Part shown: one piece after another, positions 44,390 through 52,435 of the stretch
How the letters are laid out: each line of letters starts with the position of its first letter
Position numbering within the stretch: the first letter of the stretch is position 1
DNA from: Pseudomonadota bacterium
Lineage (GTDB): Bacteria; Pseudomonadota; Alphaproteobacteria; Kiloniellales; JACOMY01
Length of the DNA stretch: 52,435 nt
Direction of reading: 5' to 3'
NCBI GenBank assembly: GCA_029781795.1
Contig: JAKOWB010000189.1
Coordinates: 1 to 52,435 of the forward strand
Position numbers and translations under genes: made by a program
Notes under the pieces: generated by a model
What the model was told of the DNA's origin: nothing
Databases searched by the model: none
Seen by the model: the letters and a program-made list of their open reading frames with translations, nothing else

Positions 44390-44458
44390 TTTTGCTGCTG
44401 TGCAGCAAAATATATCGTGTAGATATATAACAGACTTGATATATCTCGGATCGATATA
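44390..44458 (+). promoter_or_regulatory. Three consecutive dyads upstream of padR efflux operon
   Basis: Dyad 1: TTTTGCTGC-TGT-GCAGCAAAA (44390-44410), perfect 9-base arms. Dyad 2: TATATC-N5-GATATA (44411-44427). Dyad 3: TATATC-N7-GATATA (44440-44458). The centres of 2 and 3 are 30 bases apart, close to three helical turns. The patch is AT-rich, and padR follows 30 bases after dyad 3. Dyads 2 and 3 share half-sites, as expected for PadR autorepression of its own operon; dyad 1 is unlike them and may bind another regulator or end the exoD transcript. Confidence 0.6.
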
Positions 44459-44488
44459 CATTTTCGCGCCGACCCTAGGAGGCGCGCG

Positions 44489-45043
44489 ATGGATGCCAAA
44501 ACCCTGTGCCTGGCGGCCCTGTCTCTGGGCGAGGCCAGCGGCTACGAAATCAAGAAGCTGCTGGACCAGCCGCCCTTCGACCACTTCCAGGACACCGGCT
44601 TCGGCTCGATCTACCCTGCCCTTACCCGCCTGACGCAGGAGGGCCTGCTGGCCTGCACCGCGCGGGCGCAGGAGAAGCGGCCGGACAAGAAGGTCTATCG
44701 CCTGACGCCGGAAGGCGAGGCCGAGCTGGTCGCCCAGCTTTCCAAGCCGCCGCAGCCTGACCGCATGCGCTCCGACTTCCTCTTCGTGCTCTTCATGTCC
44801 GACCTGCTGCCGCGCGAGACCGTCGGCCAGGCGATCGACCAGCGCATCGCGCTGATCGAGGCGGAACTGGCGGAGATGCGCTCCTGCGAGGCCGAGGTGG
44901 CGCGCCCCGGCCACCGCTTCGTCCTCGACCTGGGCCTGGCCTACTACCAGGCCGTGCTGGATTTCCTCCGCGACAACCGGGCACGGCTCGTTTCGGCCGA
45001 TCCGGCCGTATCACAGCGAGTGGAGCGGGAGAGCGCGGCGTGA
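44489..45043 (+). CDS. PadR-family transcriptional regulator
   Basis: A 184-residue winged-helix regulator. The N-terminal ~85 residues include LCLAALSLGEASGYEIKKLLDQPPFDHFQDTGFGSIYPALTRLTQEGLL and a wing with KVYRLTPEGEAEL, standard PadR features. The C-terminal ~95 residues form a helical PadR_C/Vir-like dimerisation domain. It overlaps the downstream adaptor gene as GTGA, so the three-gene unit is one operon. PadR proteins repress neighbouring multidrug pumps until a ligand binds. Operator-like dyads lie 31-99 bases upstream. Confidence 0.92.
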   Translation: MDAKTLCLAALSLGEASGYEIKKLLDQPPFDHFQDTGFGSIYPALTRLTQEGLLACTARAQEKRPDKKVYRLTPEGEAELVAQLSKPPQPDRMRSDFLFVLFMSDLLPRETVGQAIDQRIALIEAELAEMRSCEAEVARPGHRFVLDLGLAYYQAVLDFLRDNRARLVSADPAVSQRVERESAA

Positions 45044-46128
45044 ACAAGTCCATCCTCATCGCGGGCGTCATCGCCCTCGGCACCGTGGCCTGGGTTGCCT
45101 CGGGCCAGTTCGACGGCCAGGCCGATGCCTCGGCCGTGCAGAAGCCGCCGGCCGAGGTCGCCACGCCCGGTGCCATCACCGCCGTCCGCGTCCAGGATCT
45201 GACGGCCGAGACCCATGCGCGCACCCTGCTGCTGCGCGGCGTGACCGAGGCCAACCGCATGATCGACCTGAAGGTCGAGACCGACGGCCGCATCGACGCG
45301 CAGCTGGTGCCCGAAGGCACCACGGTCGAGGCCGGCACGGCGCTGGTCCAACTCGCCACCGACGACCGCGCCGCCAAGGTCAAGGAGGCCGAGGCGCTGG
45401 TGGCGCAGCGGCAGATCGAGCAGGCCGCCGCGGTCAAGCTGGCCAAGAACGGCTATCGCTCGGACATGGAGGTCGCCGCCGCCGACGCCGCGCTGAAGGC
45501 CGCCGAGGCGATGCTGGAAGCCGCCCGTATCGAACTGGCCAACACCACACTGCTGGCGCCCTTCGGCGGCATCGTCGAGCGCCACCTCGCCAAGGCCGGC
45601 GCCTTCGCCGACCGCGGCGACCCCGTGGTGCGACTGGTCGAGCTCGACCCCCTGGTCGTGGTGGCCTGGGCCAACGAGCAGGAGGTGCTGCTGCTGCACC
45701 AGGGCGACGCCGGCCGCGCACGCCTGACCGATGGGCGCGAGATCGCGGGCCGGGTCGCCTTCGTCGCCCGCACCGGCGAGGCCGCCACCCGCTCCTTCCG
45801 GGTCGAGCTGCACGTGCCCAACCCGGGCGGCGCCCTGCCCGCCGGCATCACTGCCGACCTGGTGATCGCCCTGCCGGCCGAGGCCGCCTACAAGGTCTCG
45901 CCCGCCGTGCTGGGGCTGGACGACCAGGGGCGCCTGGGCGTGAAGGCGGTGGACGGCGACAACCGCGTGATCTTCCTGCCGGTCACCATCCTGGACGACG
46001 AGGCCGACGGCATCTGGCTGGCCGGCCTGCCGGACAAGGTCCGCCTCATCACCGTGGGCCAGGAATACGTGAAGGTCGGCCAGACCGTGAAGCCGGTGCC
46101 GGCCGGCAGCCTCGGCGGTCCTTCATGA
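45040..46128 (+). CDS. Efflux RND transporter periplasmic adaptor (MFP)
   Basis: A 362-residue membrane-fusion protein. An N-terminal helix (ILIAGVIALGTVAWVASG) serves as anchor or signal. The split lipoyl domain is ETDGRIDAQLVPEGTTVEAGTALVQLA and TTLLAPFGGIVERHLAKAGAFADRGDPVVRLVE. A short helical hairpin lies between (EAEALVAQRQIEQAAAVKLAKNG), then beta-barrel and membrane-proximal domains. It starts at a GTG overlapping padR, and its stop overlaps the RND start as ATGA. No outer-membrane TolC-type gene follows, so the pump must use one encoded elsewhere. Confidence 0.93.
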   Translation: MNKSILIAGVIALGTVAWVASGQFDGQADASAVQKPPAEVATPGAITAVRVQDLTAETHARTLLLRGVTEANRMIDLKVETDGRIDAQLVPEGTTVEAGTALVQLATDDRAAKVKEAEALVAQRQIEQAAAVKLAKNGYRSDMEVAAADAALKAAEAMLEAARIELANTTLLAPFGGIVERHLAKAGAFADRGDPVVRLVELDPLVVVAWANEQEVLLLHQGDAGRARLTDGREIAGRVAFVARTGEAATRSFRVELHVPNPGGALPAGITADLVIALPAEAAYKVSPAVLGLDDQGRLGVKAVDGDNRVIFLPVTILDDEADGIWLAGLPDKVRLITVGQEYVKVGQTVKPVPAGSLGGPS

Positions 46129-49100
46129 ACTCCATCATCGACTGGTCGCTGAAACGGGGCCGCCTGGTCATCGCCGTCCTGGTGCTGCTGATCCTGGCGG
46201 GCGCCAACGCCTACCAGACCATCCCCAAGGAAGCCGACCCCGACGTCAACATTCCGATGATCTATGTCCTCCTGTCGCTGGAGGGCATCTCGCCGGAGGA
46301 CGCCGAGCGCCTGCTGGTCAAGCCGATGGAGCAGGAGCTGACCGGCATCGACGGCGTCAAGCAGGTCAGCGCCAACGCCTTCCAGGGCGGCGCCAACATC
46401 GTGCTGGAGTTCGAGGCCGGCTTCGACGCCGACAAGGCGCTGGACGACGTGCGCGAGAAGGTCGACCTGGCCAAGCCCGAGCTGCCGGCCGACGCCGAGG
46501 AGCCGCGCGTCCAGGAGATCAATCTCTCGCTCTTCCCGGTGCTGGTGGTCAGTCTTTCTGGCCCGGTGTCCGAGCGCACGCTGCTGACCACCGCGCGCGA
46601 GCTGCAGGACCGCATCGAGGCGATCCCCAACGTGCTGAAGGTGGAGATCGGCGGCGACCGCGACGAGACCGTCGAGCTGATCGTCGACCCGTTGAAGCTG
46701 GAGACCTATGGCCTGCAGGCGCCAGAGATCATCGACGCGGTGACGCGCGGCAACCAGCTGGTCGCCGCCGGCTCGCTCGACAGCGGCGCCGGGCGCTATC
46801 CGGTCAAGGTCCCGGGCCTGTTCAAGACCTACAACGACATCCTCGACATGCCGATCAAGTCGGTCGAGGGGCGCGTCATCACCTTCCGCGACATCGGCAC
46901 GCTGCGCCGGAGCTACAAGGACCCGACCGGCTTCGCCCGCATGAACGGCGAGCCGGCGGTGACGCTGGAGGTCTCCAAGCGCATCGGCACCAACATCATC
47001 GAGACCATCGAGCAGGTGAAGGCGCTGATGGCAGAGGCCGCGCCGCTGCTGCCCGAGGGCGTTAAGGTCTCGTTCAGCCAGGACAAGTCGACCGACATCC
47101 GCACCATGCTGTCGGACCTGCAGTCCAACGTCATCGCCGCCATCGTGCTGGTGATGATCGTGGTGGTGGGCGCGCTCGGCCTGCGCTCCGGCTTCCTGGT
47201 CGGCGTCGCCATTCCCGGCTCCTTCCTGACCGGCATCCTGGTGCTGGCGACCGGCGGGCTGACCGTGAACATCGTCGTGCTCTTCAGCCTGATCATGGCC
47301 ACCGGCATGCTGGTCGACGGCGCCATCATCGTCGTCGAGTACGCCGACCGCCGCATGCGCGAGGGCGCGCCCCGCCGCCAGGCCTATGGCGAAGCAGCGC
47401 GACGCATGGCCTGGCCCATCGTCACCTCGACGCTTACCACCGTCGCCGCCTTCCTGCCGCTGATGTTCTGGCCGGGCGTGGTCGGGCAGTTCATGAAGTA
47501 CCTGCCGCTGACCCTGATCGCCACGCTCGCGGCCTCGCTGCTGATGGCCGTGGTCTTCGTGCCGACCCTGGGCGCCACGCTCGGCCGCCGGCAGCAGGCC
47601 GCGGGGCCGGTGGCGGAGGTCGACGAGACCGAAGCCGACAGCAAGGTGGACCTGGGCAGGGTCAGGGGCTTCGCCGGCGCCTACCTGCGCGTCCTGCGCT
47701 TCTGCATCCGCCACCCGCTGAAGGTGGTGGCGGCGGGCGTCGCGCTGCTGGTCGCCTCGCAGGTGCTCTACGGCGCCTTCGGCAAGGGCGTCGAGTTCTT
47801 CCCCGAGGTCGAGCCCGACAACGCGGCGCTGCAGGTGCACGCGCGCGGCAACCTCTCGATCTGGGAGCGCGACCAGCTGCTGCAGGAAGTGGAGGCCCGC
47901 GTCGCCGCGCTGCAAGCCGAGCGCCAGGAGTTCCACGCCGTCTATGCCCGCTCCGTCGCCTCCTCCGGCACGACCGGCGGCGACGAGGCCGAGGACGTGA
48001 TCGGCACGATCCAACTGGAGTTCGTCGACTGGCAGGCGCGCCGCCCGGCGAGCCAGATCCTCGAGGATATCCGCGAGCGCACCCAGGGCCTCGCCGGCAT
48101 CTCGGTCGAACCGCGCAAGCAGGAGGCCGGCCCGGCCGCCGGCAAGCCGATCCAGCTCCAGCTCTCGGCCATGGATCCCTCGATCCTGCCGGCCGCCGCC
48201 GACAAGGTGGTGGAGACCATGCGCCAGCTCGGCGGCTTCGTCGACATCGAGGACGGCAAGTCGGTGCCGGGCATCGAGTGGGTGCTGCAGGTCGATCGCG
48301 CCGAGGCGGCTAAGTATGGCGCCGACATCTCGCTGATCGGCGCCTATGTGAAGATGCTGACCAACGGCCTGAAGGTCACCGACTACCGGCCCGACGATTC
48401 GATCGACGAAGTCGACGTGGTGCTGCGCCTGCCCGAGGAGTACCGCACCTTGACCCAGCTCGACCGTATCCGGGTCGAGACCACGGGCGGGCCGGTGCCG
48501 ATCTCGCGCTTCGTCAAGCGCGTGGCCGAGCCGCAGGTCGCGATCCTCAAGCGCGTGGACGGCAACCGCGCCATCACGGTGAAGGCCGATGTCGGCATCG
48601 ACCCGGCAACCGGCCAGCCCTTCCTGGTGGCCGACAAGGTGGCCGAGCTGCAGCAGGCGCTGTCGCAGCTCGAGGTTCCGCCGGGCCTGCGCGCCGAGTT
48701 CCGCGGCGAGGACGAGGACCAGCGCGAGGCGCAGGAGTTCCTGGGCAGCGCTTTCCTGGTCGCGCTCTTCCTCATCGCCGTGATCCTGCTGGCGCAGTTC
48801 AACTCCTTCTTCTCGGTCGGGCTGATCCTCACCGCGGTCATCATGTCGACCATCGGCGTGTTCCTCGGCCTGATCATCACCGGCCAGCCCTTCGGCATCG
48901 TCATGTGCGGCATCGGCGTGATCGCGCTGGCCGGCATCGTGGTGAACAACAACATCGTGCTGATCGACACCTTCGATAAGCTCTATGCCCGCAGCGGCGA
49001 CGCGCGCGACGCGATCCTGCGCACCGGGGCGCAGCGCCTGAGGCCCGTGCTGCTGACCACGGTGACCACCGCCCTCGGCCTGCTGCCCATGGTGCTGGCG

Positions 49101-49346
49101 GTGAACATCGACTTCATCGGCCGCTCGGTCAGCGTCGGCGCGCCCTCGACGCAGTGGTGGACGCAGCTCTCCACCGCCATCGCCTTCGGCCTGATGTTCG
49201 CCACGCTCCTGACCCTGCTCTTCACCCCGGCCGCGCTGATGGCGCGGGCCAACTGGCAGGCCTGGCGGGCGCGGCGCCGGGCGCGCGGGCAGGCGCCGAC
49301 GCCGCAGCCGGCGAAGGTGGAGCAGCTGCGTCCGGCGGCGGAGTAG
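46125..49346 (+). CDS. RND multidrug efflux permease (AcrB/MexF-like)
   Basis: A 1073-residue inner-membrane pump with two halves of six helices and large periplasmic loops (PN1, PN2, PC1, PC2). Motifs: GRLVIAVLVLLILAGANAYQTIPKEADPDVNIP at the first helix, GMLVDGAIIVVEYADRR in helix 4 and GIVVNNNIVLIDTFDKL in helix 10, typical of hydrophobe/amphiphile exporters. AcrB has two adjacent proton-relay aspartates in helix 4; here D398 is followed by glycine. The other relay residues were not located with certainty. Last gene of the padR-mfp-rnd operon; overlap with the adaptor is ATGA. Substrates unknown. Confidence 0.94.
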   Translation: MNSIIDWSLKRGRLVIAVLVLLILAGANAYQTIPKEADPDVNIPMIYVLLSLEGISPEDAERLLVKPMEQELTGIDGVKQVSANAFQGGANIVLEFEAGFDADKALDDVREKVDLAKPELPADAEEPRVQEINLSLFPVLVVSLSGPVSERTLLTTARELQDRIEAIPNVLKVEIGGDRDETVELIVDPLKLETYGLQAPEIIDAVTRGNQLVAAGSLDSGAGRYPVKVPGLFKTYNDILDMPIKSVEGRVITFRDIGTLRRSYKDPTGFARMNGEPAVTLEVSKRIGTNIIETIEQVKALMAEAAPLLPEGVKVSFSQDKSTDIRTMLSDLQSNVIAAIVLVMIVVVGALGLRSGFLVGVAIPGSFLTGILVLATGGLTVNIVVLFSLIMATGMLVDGAIIVVEYADRRMREGAPRRQAYGEAARRMAWPIVTSTLTTVAAFLPLMFWPGVVGQFMKYLPLTLIATLAASLLMAVVFVPTLGATLGRRQQAAGPVAEVDETEADSKVDLGRVRGFAGAYLRVLRFCIRHPLKVVAAGVALLVASQVLYGAFGKGVEFFPEVEPDNAALQVHARGNLSIWERDQLLQEVEARVAALQAERQEFHAVYARSVASSGTTGGDEAEDVIGTIQLEFVDWQARRPASQILEDIRERTQGLAGISVEPRKQEAGPAAGKPIQLQLSAMDPSILPAAADKVVETMRQLGGFVDIEDGKSVPGIEWVLQVDRAEAAKYGADISLIGAYVKMLTNGLKVTDYRPDDSIDEVDVVLRLPEEYRTLTQLDRIRVETTGGPVPISRFVKRVAEPQVAILKRVDGNRAITVKADVGIDPATGQPFLVADKVAELQQALSQLEVPPGLRAEFRGEDEDQREAQEFLGSAFLVALFLIAVILLAQFNSFFSVGLILTAVIMSTIGVFLGLIITGQPFGIVMCGIGVIALAGIVVNNNIVLIDTFDKLYARSGDARDAILRTGAQRLRPVLLTTVTTALGLLPMVLAVNIDFIGRSVSVGAPSTQWWTQLSTAIAFGLMFATLLTLLFTPAALMARANWQAWRARRRARGQAPTPQPAKVEQLRPAAE

Positions 49347-49443
49347 CACGGCGAATTGAGGCCAGCCGGCGTCGCACCGGAGCGCCGTGCCGCGCCTGGA
49401 GCCATGCTCCACTTCCCCGCAGCAGCCGCAGGGAGAACCGCGA

Positions 49444-51060
49444 ATGACCGACGTCAAGCGCCCGAATGTCGTCCTGATCCTGGCCGACGACATGGGCTTC
49501 GCCGACCTCGGCTGCTTCGGCTCGGAGATCCGCACGCCCAACATCGACGCCATGGCCAGGCGCGGCGCCGCGCTGACCGCGATGTACAACGGCGCGCGCT
49601 GCTGCCCGACCCGCGCCTCGCTGCTGACCGGCCTCTACGCGCAGAAGGCCGGCATCGGCCACATGGGCGCCAACCTGGGCGGCCGGGCCTACCAGGGGTT
49701 CCTGCGCGAGGACGCCGCCACGATCGCCGAGGTGCTGCGCCTTGCCGGCTACCGCACCCTCATGTCCGGCAAGTGGCACGTCGGCGGCGACTGGCACGCC
49801 AAGCACACCGCCGAGTGGCGGCCGGGCGATCCCGGGCGGCCGACGCCGCGGCAGCGTGGCTTCGACCGCTTCTGGGGCATCGTCGACGGCGTCTCCTCCT
49901 TCTTCTCGCCGCACTACCTGATGCGCGACGACAGCCAGGTGCCGATCGAGGGCGACGACTTCTACTTCACCGACTTCGCCACCGACGAGGCGATCCGCCT
50001 GGTCGAGGGCAGCGTCGCCGAGGACAAGCCCTTCTTCCTCTACCTCGGCTACACCGCGCCGCACTGGCCGCTGCATGCCAAGCCGGAGGACATCGCCCGC
50101 TACGAGGGAGTCTATCGCAAGGGCTGGGACGCCACGCGCACGGCGCGGCACGAGGAGATGATCGGCCGCAAGCTGCTGCCGCACCCCTGGGCCATCAGCC
50201 CGCGCGATCCCGACGCGCCGGCCTGGGCCGACGCGCCGCACCACGACTGGGAGGCCGAGCGCATGGCGGTCTATGCCGCCATGATCGACTGCATGGACCA
50301 GAACATCGGCCGCCTGCTGGCGGCGCTGCGACGCCTGGACCAGTGGGAGGACACGCTGGTCCTCTTCCTTTCAGACAACGGCGGCTGCGCCGAGTTCATG
50401 GCCGAGGACGGCTGGGCCAAGTGGTTCCCCGACGTGACGCACGACGGGCGGCGCATGACCATGGGCAACCGGCCGGACGTCAAGCCGGGCTCGGCGCTCA
50501 GCTACCAGTCCTACGACCTGCCCTGGGCCAACGTCTCGAACGCGCCCTTCCGCCTGTTCAAGCATTGGGTACACGAGGGCGGCATCTCCACGCCGCTGAT
50601 CGTGCAGTGGCCGCGCCGCCTTGCCGCCGGCACCGTGTCGCACACGCCGGCGCACGTGGTCGACATCCTGCCGACCATCCTGGAGGCGACAGGCGCGCGC
50701 TATCCCCGGGAGCTGGCCGGCAATCCGATCCAGCCGCTGGACGGCGAGTCCTTCATGCCGCTGCTGCAGGGCCAGGCCTGGAAGCGCCAGCAGGCGATCT
50801 ACTGGGAGCACGAGGGCAACTGCGCCATCCGCCAGGGCGACTGGAAACTGGTGCGCCGCTTCGGCCGCCCCTGGGAGCTCTACGACATGGCCGAGGACCG
50901 CACCGAGCTGAATGATCTGGCGGCGCGCGATCCGGACCGCGCGGCCCGCATGGCACGCGACTGGTCGGACTGGGGCGCCAGCGCCGGCGTGCGCGACTGG
51001 GCCGAGCTGCAGCCGCTGCTGCTGCAGCTCTGGCAGATGGAGAGCGTGGAGAACGGATAG
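49444..51060 (+). CDS. Arylsulfatase
   Basis: A 538-residue sulfatase. Metal ligands D15/D16 occur in LILADDMGFADLG. The formylglycine signature is C53-C54-P-T-R-ASLLTGLY, with C53 the modified residue. SGKWHVGG, LFLSDNGGCAEF and FKHWVHEGGISTPLIVQWP are characteristic of the AtsA/arylsulfatase subgroup. There is no signal peptide, so it is cytoplasmic unless exported otherwise. It is preceded by AGGGAGA, and the ATG at 49444 is preferred because the catalytic domain starts at once; an in-frame ATG at 49387 is less likely. It probably frees sulfate from aryl or carbohydrate esters; the substrate is unknown. Confidence 0.92.
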   Translation: MTDVKRPNVVLILADDMGFADLGCFGSEIRTPNIDAMARRGAALTAMYNGARCCPTRASLLTGLYAQKAGIGHMGANLGGRAYQGFLREDAATIAEVLRLAGYRTLMSGKWHVGGDWHAKHTAEWRPGDPGRPTPRQRGFDRFWGIVDGVSSFFSPHYLMRDDSQVPIEGDDFYFTDFATDEAIRLVEGSVAEDKPFFLYLGYTAPHWPLHAKPEDIARYEGVYRKGWDATRTARHEEMIGRKLLPHPWAISPRDPDAPAWADAPHHDWEAERMAVYAAMIDCMDQNIGRLLAALRRLDQWEDTLVLFLSDNGGCAEFMAEDGWAKWFPDVTHDGRRMTMGNRPDVKPGSALSYQSYDLPWANVSNAPFRLFKHWVHEGGISTPLIVQWPRRLAAGTVSHTPAHVVDILPTILEATGARYPRELAGNPIQPLDGESFMPLLQGQAWKRQQAIYWEHEGNCAIRQGDWKLVRRFGRPWELYDMAEDRTELNDLAARDPDRAARMARDWSDWGASAGVRDWAELQPLLLQLWQMESVENG

Positions 51061-51063
51061 GCC

Positions 51064-51672
51064 TCAGGTCCCGCCGAAGTCCCGCCGTGCCGCCATGACC
51101 CGGCCCAGGGTCGTCAGCGCGCAGAGGCCGGCGAAGATCCAGGCCAGCAGGGCGAAGTGCTGCGGGACGAGGCAGCAGGCAGTGAAGAAGACGATGGTCT
51201 CGGTCCCCTCCGCCAGGCCGCCCAGGTAATAGAAGGCCTTGGCGCCGCGCGCCCGGGTCTCGTGGCCGCGCTTCGCCGCGATGATGGCATAGGCAAGGAA
51301 GCTGGAGCCGGTGCCGACGAAGGCCAGCAGCAGCACCAGCGCCGCCGGCCGCGCCGCCGGATCGGCCAGGCCGAAGCCGACGACCAGTGCGTTGTAGACG
51401 ATGAAGTCGAGGACGATGTCGAGGTAGCCGCCATAGTCGCTCGGCCCCCGCTGGCGCGCCACCGCGCCGTCCAGGCCGTCGGCCAGGCGATTGCCGAGGA
51501 AGAGCGCGAGGCCGAGCAGCGGCAGGCCGAAGCCGATGGCGACGGCGGCCCCGAGACCGAGGAGGAAGCCCGCCAGGGTGACCGCGTTGGCCGCTACCCC
51601 GGCCCGCGCCAGCGGCCGCGCCGCCGCCGCCAGCGGCCGCTCGATGACGCGGCGCAGGGCGGCGTCGAGCAC
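51064..51672 (-). CDS. CDP-alcohol phosphatidyltransferase-family protein
   Basis: A 202-residue integral membrane protein with about six helices. The CDP-OH-P signature is visible: DGLDGAVARQRGPSDYGGYLDIVLDF, containing DG-x2-AR, G-x3-D-x3-D. The enzyme moves a phosphatidyl or similar group from a CDP-linked donor to an alcohol; which alcohol is not readable. The start is a GTG (51672) two bases downstream of the LysM gene's stop, on the same strand, so they are cotranscribed. The frame can be extended upstream but only across that gene. Confidence 0.88.
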   Translation of the reverse strand: MLDAALRRVIERPLAAAARPLARAGVAANAVTLAGFLLGLGAAVAIGFGLPLLGLALFLGNRLADGLDGAVARQRGPSDYGGYLDIVLDFIVYNALVVGFGLADPAARPAALVLLLAFVGTGSSFLAYAIIAAKRGHETRARGAKAFYYLGGLAEGTETIVFFTACCLVPQHFALLAWIFAGLCALTTLGRVMAARRDFGGT

Positions 51673-51674
51673 CG

Positions 51675-52435
51675 TCAGTTGATCTTCGGCACCAGGAAGA
51701 TCTGGCCGGGGTAGATCAGGTCGGGATCGCGGATCTGCTGCGCATTGGCCTCGTAGATCTGCGTGTACTGGAAGCCGTCGCCGTACTTCGCCCGGGCGAT
51801 CAGCCACAGGCAGTTGCCCGGCTGTACCACGACGAAGTCCTCGTTCGCCGCCAGCTCGATCGTGCCGGCGCGCGAGAAGGGAATCTCGGCGCGCGCCGTC
51901 ACGCTGCCGTCGGCCGCCAGCTGGTCGGCGCGCAGGCGGTGCAGGCCCTCGGCCACCGGCGAGTCGGGGGTATAGACCCAGCGTCCGTCGCTGCCGGTCG
52001 TCACCTGGCCCAGCAGCGCGTCGTCCAGGTAGATCGCCACGGCGCTGCCGGCCGGAGCACGGCCGGAGACCACGACCTGGCCTTTCAGGTCATAGTCCAC
52101 AGCCTCGACCCGCAGCGTGTCGTCCGTGATGTCGCCCGGCACCTGCAGCACCACGCTGGCGCCGGTCGGGCTGCTGGCCACGACGATGGGGCTGGAGGGC
52201 TGCGGCGCCGGCTCGGGCGCCGGGGCCGGCTGGACGGGCTCCACGGCCGCCACCTGGGTCGATGCGCTCTCGCCGCTGCCGCTCGCCGCCGTCTCGCCGC
52301 TGGCGCTGGTGCCGCCGTTCGTGCCCCCGGCAGTCGTTTCTGCTGTCGCGGTGGCGGCGCCGGTGGTCCCCGCGGTCGCTGTCTCCGCGATCGTGGTCGC
52401 GGCGGTCGTGGCCTCGGCTGACGTGGTTGCCGATG
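51675..52435 (-). CDS. LysM-domain protein, 3' part (5' end outside window)
   Basis: The last 253 residues or so of a secreted or periplasmic protein; the start lies beyond the right edge. From the edge inward: a Thr/Ala/Gly-rich linker, a Pro/Ala-rich spacer (PVQPAPAPEPAPQP), two Ig-like strands-and-turns (VEAVDYDLKGQVVVSGRAPAGSAVAIYLDDALLGQVTTGSDGRWVYTP) and a C-terminal LysM domain (FVVVQPGNCLWLIARAKYGDGFQYTQIYEANAQQIRDPDLIYPGQIFLVPKIN). LysM binds peptidoglycan. This layout is common in alphaproteobacterial LysM proteins. It is followed by the CDP-alcohol phosphatidyltransferase gene. Confidence 0.88.
   Translation of the reverse strand, partial: SATTSAEATTAATTIAETATAGTTGAATATAETTAGGTNGGTSASGETAASGSGESASTQVAAVEPVQPAPAPEPAPQPSSPIVVASSPTGASVVLQVPGDITDDTLRVEAVDYDLKGQVVVSGRAPAGSAVAIYLDDALLGQVTTGSDGRWVYTPDSPVAEGLHRLRADQLAADGSVTARAEIPFSRAGTIELAANEDFVVVQPGNCLWLIARAKYGDGFQYTQIYEANAQQIRDPDLIYPGQIFLVPKIN

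Noticed and set aside
45888..49589. Antisense open frame of 1233 codons on the minus strand
   Set aside because: It lies opposite the MFP/RND genes. It is a low-complexity Arg/Asp/His/Gln-rich composition shadow of GC-rich coding DNA, with no motif.

Overview
The window is a GC-rich (about 70% by eye) chromosomal segment of an alphaproteobacterium, most like the Rhodospirillales/Kiloniellales. This rests on gene content and order: guaA, rsmB, guaB, rlmE and ppx close together, TamA/TamB, ExoD, an iron-sulfur (6-4)-type photolyase with its DUF2256 partner, and long Ala/Arg-rich proteins. Genes are dense, often overlapping by 4 bases (GTGA or ATGA). No gene-free stretch exceeds 300 bases, and there is no CRISPR array, rRNA, insertion sequence or integrase.

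Layout. 0-1.4 kb: the 3' part of ilvD, then a shortened HNH endonuclease. 1.5-3.6 kb: an AT-rich, clearly foreign cassette with a two-helix membrane protein divergent from an ImmA/IrrE-type protease and a PIN-fold putative toxin. 3.6-3.9 kb: an orphan copy of the last ~260 bases of guaA. 3.9-9.3 kb: one 1783-residue gene fusing a cyclic-nucleotide-binding domain, an adenylation domain, a carrier domain, a six-helix/three-hexapeptide-domain Pls (poly-lysine synthetase-like) module and an FMN-dependent alpha-hydroxy-acid dehydrogenase. 9.4-11 kb: intact guaA. The Pls-like gene thus lies between two copies of the guaA 3' end, the expected footprint of insertion at the guaA hotspot.

11-24.5 kb: housekeeping and transport genes: an Fsr-like MFS exporter with a divergent AraC regulator, CreD, a LysE exporter, a sulfatase, rsmB coupled to a GNAT acetyltransferase, a PNPOx-like flavoprotein, an LpxR-like lipid A deacylase, guaB, rlmE and ppx/gppA. 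24.6-25.5 kb: two tandem paralogous small proteins behind a perfect FNR/FixK-type box, then tRNA-Gln(CUG). 25.6-31.4 kb: a HEAT-like protein, a membrane protein, photolyase/DUF2256, a secreted Ig-like protein with a PsbP/DcrB-like tandem-domain protein, and a GFA-family protein.

31.4-52.4 kb: an adenylate cyclase-TPR protein, a class III aminotransferase/nitronate monooxygenase/SDR group, TamA-TamB, a DUF6481 protein, ExoD, a padR-MFP-RND efflux operon preceded by three dyads, a second sulfatase, a CDP-alcohol phosphatidyltransferase and the C-terminal part of a LysM protein that runs off the window.

The most unusual items are the Pls-like megasynthetase, the guaA 3' duplication around it, the foreign ImmA/PIN cassette next to it, and the FNR-box small-protein pair, whose second gene's ribosome binding site lies inside a perfect hairpin arm. 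All calls come from reading the sequence. No database search was run, and percentages are hand counts.
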